A stretch of DNA of 11,755 nt from Actinomycetes bacterium (lineage in GTDB: Bacteria > Actinomycetota > Actinomycetes > Propionibacteriales > Propionibacteriaceae). Positions within the stretch are counted from its first letter, which is position 1; each line of letters starts with the position of its first letter. Location: assembly GCA_023412435.1 (NCBI GenBank), contig JAEYNS010000022.1, positions 1 through 11,755 on the forward strand, written 5' to 3'. Made by a program: the position numbers and the translations under genes. The notes under the pieces were generated by a model, which saw nothing but the letters and a program-made list of their open reading frames with translations, was not told the DNA's origin and made no database searches. Positions 1-5,639 of the stretch are shown here, one piece after another.

Positions 1-747
1 CTGTGGTACGGCTTCCTGGACAACAACGCGGGCGTGACCTGGCGGGCGCTGATCGGGCTCGCGGCGCTGGCGGTGGCCTGGCGGGCGGCCAGGGCGCGGC
101 GGCCGGCCGAGGCAGGCGTGCTGATCGCCTTCGCCGTCGCGGTCCTGCTGGACGCCGCCGGCCTGCTGCCCTCGGCCAGCTTCCTGCACGACCGGACGCC
201 GCAGGCGGTCGGCGTGCTGGCCGGTGCGGTGGCCCTCGGGGCCGCAGTGGTGCTGGCGCTGCGCGGGTCGCTGACCCGCCGACGGGCGGTGGGGGTGCTC
301 ACGGTGCTGCTGCTCGCCGTCCTCTACCCCCATCGCGGGGTACTGGCTGACCCGGCCTCGGCAGTCCTGGTGTTCAGCGCGCCGATGGTGATCCTGTTCG
401 GCCTCACCTGGCGGATCCTGACCGACGCCCAGTTCACCCGCCAGGGCTCCCGCCACTTCCCGCAGTCGACCCGGGTCCTGCTGTTCCTGGCGAACTCACT
501 GTTCGCCGTCACCAACATCGCCTTCGTCGCCCTGGCGCGCGCCACCGGCACCCAGATCGACACCGGTATCTGGGCCGATCTGGGCGCCGACCAGCTCGGC
601 GACCCGCTCTTCGTCGTCAGCGTCGTGGCGGGCGCCTGGCTGGTGCTCGCCGGAGCTCAGTACACCCGCGACGCGTCGACCAGGTCGGCCCCGGCCAGCG
701 ACTCGACGAACTCCGACACCGTCGTCGGCTTGGAGAACATCGGGTAG
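1..747 (+). CDS. Polytopic membrane protein, C-terminal part (cut by left edge)
   Basis: An open frame enters from the left edge with codon 1 at base 1 and runs 248 residues to a TAG at 745-747. It contains about seven strongly hydrophobic segments separated by short Arg-rich loops such as RAARARRP and RGSLTRRR, so it is an integral membrane protein. I do not recognise the family and assign no function. The last membrane segment ends near residue 217. The remaining hydrophilic tail of about 30 residues is encoded wholly within the 3' end of the convergent cysteine hydrolase gene (91-bp overlap, 657-747). That tail may therefore be an acquired read-through extension rather than a conserved domain. 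The frame is uninterrupted and codon-rich in G/C at third positions, as in its neighbours. Confidence 0.75.
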   Translation: MWYGFLDNNAGVTWRALIGLAALAVAWRAARARRPAEAGVLIAFAVAVLLDAAGLLPSASFLHDRTPQAVGVLAGAVALGAAVVLALRGSLTRRRAVGVLTVLLLAVLYPHRGVLADPASAVLVFSAPMVILFGLTWRILTDAQFTRQGSRHFPQSTRVLLFLANSLFAVTNIAFVALARATGTQIDTGIWADLGADQLGDPLFVVSVVAGAWLVLAGAQYTRDASTRSAPASDSTNSDTVVGLENIG

Positions 748-1289
748 TCGTAGCTGATCGCGTTGTCGTGCTCGGCGGCAGACGTGGCGGCCACGCCGTC
801 GGTCAGCGTGATGACCTCATAGCCGCGCTCGTAGGCCGATCGCATCGTCGACTCGACGCAGCAGTTGGTGAGGAACCCGCCCAGCACGATGGTCTTGATG
901 CCCTTGGACCGCAGGATGAAGTCGAGGTTGGTCGAGCCGAAGGCGTCCAGCCCACGCTTGCCCTCGATGACGATGTCGCCCTCCTCGGGGGCCACGTCCG
1001 CGACGATCTCGGCCCCCCAGCTGCCCTTCACGAACGAACTCGTGTCGACGACGCCCTTCAGGATGCCGTAGGGGTGGCTGGTGATCTCGCCGTAGCCGGG
1101 CGCGAACTCGATCGGCGAGTGGACGATGGTGACGCCTGCCCGGCGGGCTGCCGGGACGGCGTCGGCCACCTTCTCCAGCATGCCGGTGGAGGCCATGCAC
1201 TCGGCGACGGCGCCGTGCAGGGATCCCCCTTCCGAGGTGAAGTCGTTCTGGAACTCGATGAGGACAAGGGCAGTGGTAGCAGGGTCCAT
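657..1289 (-). CDS. Isochorismatase-like cysteine hydrolase
   Basis: This is a 210-residue protein of the isochorismatase/nicotinamidase fold, an amidohydrolase family acting through an Asp-Lys-Cys triad. The N-terminal strand reads ALVLIEFQNDF (residues 7-17), the lysine motif is IEGKRGLDAF with K111, and the nucleophile elbow is TNCCVEST with C144 as the aligned nucleophile. The usual catalytic Asp of the first motif (V-D-x-Q-x-D-F) is Glu12 here. The substrate cannot be told; related enzymes hydrolyse amides, ureas or isochorismate. I chose the ATG at 1289-1287 because an AAAGG ribosome-binding site lies 7 nt upstream. The open frame extends further upstream to 1445 but there overlaps the neighbouring gene and loses family resemblance. 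Its 3' end overlaps the membrane-protein gene by 91 bp tail to tail. Confidence 0.9.
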   Translation of the reverse strand: MDPATTALVLIEFQNDFTSEGGSLHGAVAECMASTGMLEKVADAVPAARRAGVTIVHSPIEFAPGYGEITSHPYGILKGVVDTSSFVKGSWGAEIVADVAPEEGDIVIEGKRGLDAFGSTNLDFILRSKGIKTIVLGGFLTNCCVESTMRSAYERGYEVITLTDGVAATSAAEHDNAISYDYPMFSKPTTVSEFVESLAGADLVDASRVY

Positions 1290-1341
1290 CGGTGCGCCTT
1301 TCGGTGAGCAGAGTCCGGTGAGCGTGACGGTACTCCCGGAG

Positions 1342-1356
1342 CCTGCCCGCCGCAGG
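1342..1356 (-). terminator. Small hairpin just after the Rv2466c-like gene
   Basis: CCTGC (1342-1346) and GCAGG (1352-1356) form a 5-bp stem with a 5-nt loop, 4 nt past the stop codon of the upstream minus-strand gene. No T-tract follows, so it is at best a weak or factor-dependent terminator or a 3'-end stabiliser. Confidence 0.25.
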
Positions 1357-1360
1357 GATC

Positions 1361-1993
1361 TCAGTCGAAGATCGGGCCGACCGTCCGGGTCCGCTTCAGT
1401 TCGAAGAAGCCGGGGAAGGTGATCACCTTGACCAGCCCATCCCACAGCTCGCCCGCCGCTTCTCCCGTCGGGGCCGGCGAGATCACCGGGCCGAACAGGC
1501 TCCTGCCGCGCACCTTCACGACCGGGGTGCCGACGTCGTGGCCGACCGGATCCATCCCTTCGTGGTGGGAGGCCCGCACCGCGTCGTCGTTGGCGTCGGT
1601 GAGCGCCGTGTCGGCCAGTTCCACCGGCAGGCCGGCGTCGCTCAGGGCGGCCCGGTAGGTGGTGACATCGTTCGGCTCTCCACCGGGGTGGATGCGGGTG
1701 CCGACAGCGGTGTAGAAGTCGCGCAGCCCCTGCTGGCCGTGCTGATCGGCGACCGCGAGGCAGACCCGCGGCCCGCCCCAGCCCGCGTCCATGGTCGCCC
1801 GGTAGCGCGGTGACAGCTCCCGGCCCTCGTTCAGCACCGACAGGCTCATCACGTGGAACCCCACCGTCACCGGACGAACCCGCTCCACCTCAAGCGCCCA
1901 GCGGGAGGTCATCCACGCCCACGGGCACATCGGGTCGAACCAGAGGTCGAGCGTGGTCGGGTCGGGAATCGTCGTGGTGTCGGTTTCAGGCAT
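1361..1993 (-). CDS. Rv2466c-like mycothiol-dependent nitroreductase homologue (DsbA fold)
   Basis: This 210-residue protein aligns end to end, from memory, with Mycobacterium tuberculosis Rv2466c, a DsbA/thioredoxin-fold oxidoreductase that uses mycothiol and activates nitro compounds. Shared landmarks are LDLWFDPMCPWAW at residues 15-27, then FHVMSLSVLNE, SHHEGMDPVGHDVGTPVVKV and the C-terminal FFELKRTRT. The active-site motif is CPWA: nucleophile C23 is present, but the second cysteine of the CPWC motif is Ala26. A monothiol mechanism using mycothiol is therefore more likely than dithiol exchange. The start is the ATG at 1993-1991. No Shine-Dalgarno sequence precedes it, but TAGACT ends 6 nt upstream, which suggests a leaderless transcript. 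It is divergent from the HAD gene with a 27-bp gap, and 71 bp separate it from the downstream cysteine hydrolase, possibly in one transcript. Confidence 0.9.
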   Translation of the reverse strand: MPETDTTTIPDPTTLDLWFDPMCPWAWMTSRWALEVERVRPVTVGFHVMSLSVLNEGRELSPRYRATMDAGWGGPRVCLAVADQHGQQGLRDFYTAVGTRIHPGGEPNDVTTYRAALSDAGLPVELADTALTDANDDAVRASHHEGMDPVGHDVGTPVVKVRGRSLFGPVISPAPTGEAAGELWDGLVKVITFPGFFELKRTRTVGPIFD

Positions 1994-1999
1994 GGGCCG

Positions 2000-2005
2000 A
2001 GTCTA
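2000..2005 (-). promoter_or_regulatory. -10 hexamer for leaderless start of the Rv2466c-like gene
   Basis: TAGACT on the minus strand fits TANNNT and ends 6 nt before the ATG at 1993. This is the spacing expected if transcription starts at the A of the start codon. No ribosome-binding site is visible, which supports the idea. No clear -35 was recognised; that region lies inside the 5' end of the divergent HAD gene. Confidence 0.45.
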
Positions 2006-2020
2006 GGTAGCGAGCGACGG

Positions 2021-2620
2021 GTGACCGCTGCCATCGTCCTCGACCTGGGCGGGGTGCTCTCCTGGCCCGCCGACCTTTTCACCGGCCCCGCCGCGCTGCT
2101 CGGCGTGGCGCCCGAGGCCTACGAGGCCGCGTACTGGACGGGCCGCACCAGGCTCGACAGGGGCGACCCGCCGGCCGGATACTAGGGCCCGCTGCTGAGG
2201 GCCGTCGGCGTGGAGCCGACGGCGGAGCTGATCGACCATCTCGCGCACTACGACATGGCCCTGTGGTGCAGGTTCCGGCCGTCCGCTGTCGAGTTGCTCA
2301 CCACCATCGCGGGCTGGGGGCAGCAGGCGGTGATCCTCAGCAATGCGCCAGCAGCGCTGCGTCCGGCCGCCGAGGCCAGCGACTGGTACCCGCTGGTCGA
2401 GCGGCTGTTCATCTCCGGCGAGCTCGGCCTGATCAAGCCCGACCCACAGGTCTACCGGCACGTGACGGCCGAGCTGGGCGTCGAGCCGTCCGACGTGGCG
2501 TTCATCGATGACCGGCCCGCCAATGTCGCGGGTGCGACCGACATCGGCTGGCAGGCCCACCTGTGGACCGACGACGCCGACTCCCTCGTGTGGCTGCGCG
2601 ACGTCGTCGCCGGGCGCTAA
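2021..2620 (+). pseudogene. HAD-superfamily hydrolase interrupted by an in-frame amber codon
   Basis: Read through one TAG at 2183-2185, this frame gives a complete HAD subfamily-IA-like protein of 199 codons. Motif I is IVLDLGGVLS with D8 as nucleophile; the second position is Gly, as in the DLGN/DLGG-type HADs such as YihX. Motif II is VILSNAP, the motif III lysine is in GLIKPDPQVY, and motif IV is VAFIDDRPANV. The amber codon is codon 55, in the context GY-stop-GPLL. A Trp is common there in relatives, so a single TGG to TAG change explains it. Frame and codon bias are unchanged on both sides, so this is a nonsense mutation rather than a frameshift or deletion. The stop removes everything from the cap domain onward; a restart at GTG 2210 would lack the nucleophile. 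The start is GTG at 2021, with weak SD. Its stop (2618-2620) overlaps the convergent membrane-protein gene by 4 nt. Confidence 0.8.
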
Positions 2621-3765
2621 CGCTCCCAGAGCACACCCAGGCAGCGGCTGGCCGCCGGGCCGCTCGCCGCGTTCATCCAGAACGGCGGCACCAGCAGGGT
2701 GCGGCACAGGTCCTCGGTCACCTCACGCAGACCGTCCTCGGCCCCGGCGTCCGCCAGCCCGTTGCCGGTGCAGCCGCCGAACTGGAACCCGACCGCCGTC
2801 CCCTGGATGAGCAGGAAGGCCTCGGGGTCGGCCGGAAGGGTGCCGCACTCGGCCTGCGACCCGTCGGGCCCGCCGCCACCCGGAGCCGCGAGGATCGCGT
2901 CCCAGGCCGCGGCGGCAGCCTCGCCGTCCAGCCGGGACGAGGACCGCAGGCCCGGCCAGGCGTCGGGGTTGGTGTCGTAGGCGCAGAGCACGATCGGCAG
3001 GCCGGCCAGGCCGGCGAGGTCGGTCGCGGTCGTCTCCGGCGGCGCGGCGGTCGGGCACCCGTTGTGGTCGACCGGCACCTGCCGCGCGGTGGCGAGGATC
3101 TGTTCGGCGAGTGGCGCGCCGGCGTCGTCGATCACCACCGTGACCACCACGCTTGCGACGGTGAGCCGGTGGGCGGTCCAGCCGTCGGGCAGCGACTCGA
3201 CGGTGGCGACGGGCTCGGGTGCGATGGCCAGGTAGGGGACGAGTTTGTCGGCAGGGATCACGCCTTCGCAGAGGATCGCCGGCACCGCACCCAGGTTGTG
3301 GGCGAGGTCGACGTACGGAGCCTGCGGCCACTCCTCGCTGATGCACCAGGCGCTGGTCGGCGCCTGGCCGTAACCCCAGTCGTCGGGAACCTGCACCACG
3401 ACGTCGCGGTAGGACTCCCAGCGGAACCCCGGCTGCGGCTTGTCGAACCCGGCCTCGCGGTCCGGGGCCGGGGCCATCTCCGGCGCCGACTGCGCCTCCG
3501 CGCCGCCGCCCGCGTCGGGCGGTGCTTCGGCGGGGGCAGCGCCCATGGTGGCCATTCCCGCCTGCTGCAGGTAGGGCAGGACGGTGAAGCCGAGCAGCCC
3601 GACCAGCCCGAGCACGACGGCGGCCGCGACCGCCGTCGACCAGCCACGGCCGGAGGCGGACGTCGGCAGGTCGGCTGCGTCGATCGGCTGGAAGGTCTCG
3701 GCCTCCGCTGCGTCACGCAGCGAATCGCGGAAGGCACGCTCCTCGGCGTCGAACCTCTCAGTCAT
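2617..3765 (-). CDS. Single-pass membrane protein partnered with the SigE-family sigma factor (candidate anti-sigma)
   Basis: A 382-residue protein with a cytoplasmic N-terminus (MTERFDAEERAFRDSLRDAA), one membrane helix at about residues 43-66, an Ala/Pro-rich linker and a large exported C-terminal domain of about 270 residues. The exported part contains eight cysteines (AWCIS, ILCEG, NGCPT, VLCAY, AECGT, GGCTG, DLCRT, SRCLG), an even number that suggests disulfides. I do not recognise the outer domain. The N-terminus has no HxxxCxxC zinc-binding anti-sigma motif. The anti-sigma role is inferred only from position: its ATG at 3765 lies inside the 3' end of the sigma gene (8-nt overlap, ATGACTGA) and is preceded by an excellent AAGGAGG with 6-nt spacing. 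Longer in-frame starts up to 4101 run antiparallel through the sigma gene and are rejected. Confidence 0.8.
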   Translation of the reverse strand: MTERFDAEERAFRDSLRDAAEAETFQPIDAADLPTSASGRGWSTAVAAAVVLGLVGLLGFTVLPYLQQAGMATMGAAPAEAPPDAGGGAEAQSAPEMAPAPDREAGFDKPQPGFRWESYRDVVVQVPDDWGYGQAPTSAWCISEEWPQAPYVDLAHNLGAVPAILCEGVIPADKLVPYLAIAPEPVATVESLPDGWTAHRLTVASVVVTVVIDDAGAPLAEQILATARQVPVDHNGCPTAAPPETTATDLAGLAGLPIVLCAYDTNPDAWPGLRSSSRLDGEAAAAAWDAILAAPGGGGPDGSQAECGTLPADPEAFLLIQGTAVGFQFGGCTGNGLADAGAEDGLREVTEDLCRTLLVPPFWMNAASGPAASRCLGVLWER

Positions 3766-4279
3766 GGTCACCCTCCTTCGCAAGCCGGGCGCGGAGCGCG
3801 ACGAGCGCGCGGTGGACGTGGGAGCGGGCTGTCGGTTCCTGGCAGCCGAGGATCTCGGCGATCTCGCTGAAGGACCGGTCCTCGTAGAAGCGCAGCACCA
3901 CCGCCGCCCGCTGCAGCGGCGGGAGGTCGCCGCACAGCCGCAGCGCCTCGTCGGCGGCCGCCACCTCGATCGCAGGGTCCTCGGAGACCGGGGCCCTGGC
4001 CAGCAGCGCCGGATCCTCCGAAGGCACCAGCCGACGCACCTTGCGCCACCGCGAGACGTGCGCGTTGACGATGGAGCGGCGGACGTAGGCGTCCACCCCA
4101 CCCCGGCGCGCGACCTGGCGCCAGCGGGGGAAGAGGCCGGTGAGGGCGTCCTGAACGGCGTCGTGGGCGTCCTCGCGGTTGCGCGTCACCAGGTAGGCGA
4201 AGCGCAGCAGCGACACCGAACGGGTCGCCACGTAGTGCTCGAACGTGATCGGCACCGCCTCGGCCGCCGGGTCGCTCAC
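3758..4279 (-). CDS. SigE-family (ECF) RNA polymerase sigma factor
   Basis: About 173 residues with the two-domain ECF layout. Region 2 is recognisable in SLLRFAYLVTRNREDAHDAVQDALTGLFPRW, given here in part by SLLRFAYLVT and DAHDAVQDAL. A linker follows, then region 4 with the helix-turn-helix around LPPLQRAAVVLRFYED, SFSEIAEILG and TARSHVHRALVAL. It belongs to the actinobacterial 'SigE family' of small sigma factors, usually encoded beside a membrane protein, as here. Two GTG starts are possible. I prefer 4279-4277 because GAGGGGG lies 5 nt upstream; the longer alternative at 4303 adds eight residues without a convincing ribosome-binding site. The gene ends within the start of the membrane-protein gene, giving translational coupling. 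The target promoters and inducing signal cannot be read from the sequence. Confidence 0.88.
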   Translation of the reverse strand: MSDPAAEAVPITFEHYVATRSVSLLRFAYLVTRNREDAHDAVQDALTGLFPRWRQVARRGGVDAYVRRSIVNAHVSRWRKVRRLVPSEDPALLARAPVSEDPAIEVAAADEALRLCGDLPPLQRAAVVLRFYEDRSFSEIAEILGCQEPTARSHVHRALVALRARLAKEGDHD

Positions 4280-4354
4280 CCAGACCCCCTCAAAGGTAGT
4301 CACGCCATGCCCACGTCCCGCGGCGGGACTTCGTTGCAGCCCGCGGCCGTGGGC

Positions 4355-5389
4355 TCACTCGCCCGGGTAGCGAACCCCCACCTGGGCGCGGATCTCGTCC
4401 ATCACCTCCATGATGGCGACTGTCTCGGCCAGCGGCAGCAGCGGCGACTCGCGGTGCCCGTCGGCCACCAGCTGGGCGAAGTGGGCCGCCTCGTGGCTCA
4501 TCGCCTCGTGACCGACCTGCCCGTCACCTGGCCAGCTGGACTGCCCGGAGCCCGTCACGAGCCGGACGGTGCCCGGGTTGTAGAACGGCGAGTCGAGCTC
4601 GATGCGGGCCTTCGAGCCGCTGATCGACGCCGCGGTGGGCGTGCTGGCCGCCAGGGTGGTGTGCAGCACGGCGCGCGCCCCGGGGTGGTCGGCGAACTGG
4701 TCGAGCACGATCGCCGCCTGCCGGTCGACGCCGTCCTCGGTGAGGTCGCCGATCGCCTGCACCCGTCCCGGCAGCCCGAGGACGAAGACCGCGTAGGAGA
4801 CCGGGTAGATGCCGAGGTCGAGCAACGCCCCGCCGGCCAGGGTCGGGTCCATCAGTCGCTTGACGTGGGTCAGTGCCTGGCCGTGGTCGGCCAGCACCGT
4901 CTCCAGTTCGCCGAGGACGCCGTCGGCCAGCAGTTGGCGGACGACGTCGGCGCGGGGCATGAACCGTGCCCACATCGCCTCCATCAGCGTGACGTCGGCA
5001 GCCCTCGCGGCAGCCACCACCTCGCGGGCCTCGGCGGCGTTGCGGGTGAACGCCTTCTCGACCAGCACGTGCTTGCCGGCCTGGATCGCCAGCAGGGCGT
5101 GGGCGTGGTGCTCGCTGTGGGGAGAGGCGACGTAGATCGCGTCCACCTCCGGGTCGGCGACCAGTTCCTCGTACGACCCGTAGGCCTTCGGGATGCCGTG
5201 CTCGGCGGCGAACGCGGACGCCCGCTCGGCCGAGCGGGACCCGGCAGCCACGAACCGCTGGCGGGTGAACTTCCGGGCAGCCCTGACGAAGGTGGCGGCG
5301 ATCCCGCCGGGAGCGAGGACGCCCCAGTTCAGCGGGGGCGCCACAGCCGGATCCGGCGTGCGGGCTTCAGGGGTCACAGGCACGGTCAT
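4355..5389 (-). CDS. Gfo/Idh/MocA-family NAD(P)-dependent oxidoreductase (dihydrodiol-dehydrogenase-like)
   Basis: 344 residues. The N-terminal Rossmann fold begins with WGVLAPGGIAATF (residues 22-34), followed by VDAIYVASPHSEHHAHALLAI and GKHVLVEKAFTRNAAEA, the family's EKP-type motif, here EKA with K112. LMEAMWARFMP and the substrate-domain motif GGALLDLGIYPVSYA point to the subgroup of dihydrodiol and D-xylose dehydrogenases. Such enzymes oxidise sugar or diol hydroxyls with NAD(P); the substrate here is unknown. I chose the ATG at 5389 because TAGGTT lies 7 nt upstream and no SD is present, consistent with a leaderless mRNA. A longer frame to 5470 would start inside the repeated element and is rejected. 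The sigma gene lies 75 bp downstream in the same direction. Confidence 0.9.
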   Translation of the reverse strand: MTVPVTPEARTPDPAVAPPLNWGVLAPGGIAATFVRAARKFTRQRFVAAGSRSAERASAFAAEHGIPKAYGSYEELVADPEVDAIYVASPHSEHHAHALLAIQAGKHVLVEKAFTRNAAEAREVVAAARAADVTLMEAMWARFMPRADVVRQLLADGVLGELETVLADHGQALTHVKRLMDPTLAGGALLDLGIYPVSYAVFVLGLPGRVQAIGDLTEDGVDRQAAIVLDQFADHPGARAVLHTTLAASTPTAASISGSKARIELDSPFYNPGTVRLVTGSGQSSWPGDGQVGHEAMSHEAAHFAQLVADGHRESPLLPLAETVAIMEVMDEIRAQVGVRYPGE

Positions 5390-5396
5390 GGCGAAC

Positions 5397-5402
5397 AACC
5401 TA
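5397..5402 (-). promoter_or_regulatory. -10 hexamer for leaderless start of the oxidoreductase
   Basis: TAGGTT on the minus strand matches TANNNT and ends 7 nt before the ATG at 5389. No SD is present. A weak -35-like CTGAGC can be placed 18-20 nt upstream, with the palindrome at 5404-5419 in between. Confidence 0.42.
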
Positions 5403-5403
5403 T

Positions 5404-5419
5404 CGAGCCGGACGGCTCG
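5404..5419. promoter_or_regulatory. 16-bp perfect palindrome, operator-like
   Basis: CGAGCCG-GA-CGGCTCG is a perfect 7+2+7 inverted repeat lying immediately upstream of the oxidoreductase -10 hexamer, in the -35/-10 spacer. The position is that of a repressor operator. No regulator gene is adjacent, so the binding protein is unknown. By chance alone, GC-rich DNA makes such palindromes more often than balanced DNA. Confidence 0.4.
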
Positions 5420-5436
5420 CCGCTCAGCCGCGGCGT

Positions 5437-5506
5437 CCAGCTTCTGCCACCAGCAGGGGCTGGCCGACACATCTGGCAGCCAGGGTGGTTATCTGGCAGA
5501 AGTTGG
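5437..5506. repeat. 70-bp palindromic repeat, copy 1
   Basis: The unit is bounded by 13-bp inverted ends, CCAGCTTCTGCCA (5437-5449) and TGGCAGAAGTTGG (5494-5506), which pair with one G/T mismatch (a wobble pair in RNA). Inside are two smaller hairpins: CCAGC-AGGG-GCTGG (5450-5463) and CTGG-CAG-CCAG (5473-5483). The unit can fold as a stem closing a junction with two arms. It also contains ATCTGGCAG twice, exactly 20 bp apart (5471 and 5491). It matches copy 2 at 68 of 70 positions with a 125-bp offset. It is intergenic and I see no coding function. Confidence 0.85.
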
Positions 5507-5561
5507 ACGGCAGGCCCGGCGGCGTCCCCGACCGGCTGGACAACCCCGCCCCACGCCGCCG

Positions 5562-5631
5562 CCAGCTTCTGCCACCAGCTGGGGCTGGCCGACATATCTG
5601 GCAGCCAGGGTGGTTATCTGGCAGAAGTTGG
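5562..5631. repeat. 70-bp palindromic repeat, copy 2
   Basis: This copy has the same 13-bp inverted ends and inner hairpins as copy 1, differing only at 5580 (T for A, in the first hairpin loop) and 5595 (T for C, in the unpaired link). Both differences leave every predicted stem intact. It ends 8 bp before the ornithine carbamoyltransferase stop codon, so it would be the first thing transcribed after that gene. A 55-bp GC-rich spacer without recognised content (5507-5561) separates the two copies. No obvious target-site duplication flanks either one. Confidence 0.85.
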
Positions 5632-5639
5632 GCGGAAGG

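Noticed and set aside
2021..2620. Frameshift as cause of the broken HAD gene
   Set aside because: Both halves are in the same reading frame and the motifs align without an indel; only the TAG codon interrupts.
5386..5595. Minus-strand 69-residue frame, and an N-terminal extension of the oxidoreductase, both beginning MSASP inside the repeats
   Set aside because: Both starts come from the same ATG in the repeat unit. The oxidoreductase has its own leaderless-type start at 5389 and family homology begins after it.
5437..5631. CRISPR array
   Set aside because: There are only two units of 70 bp with one 55-bp spacer, internal hairpins in each unit and no cas gene.
5562..5631. Canonical Rho-independent terminator of argF
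   Set aside because: The stem is long and the location fits, but no T-tract follows on either strand. A termination role remains possible but is not shown.
5390..5639. Riboswitch in the leader of the oxidoreductase
   Set aside because: The structured repeats lie upstream of the likely promoter, and the transcript appears leaderless, so they would not be in its 5' UTR.
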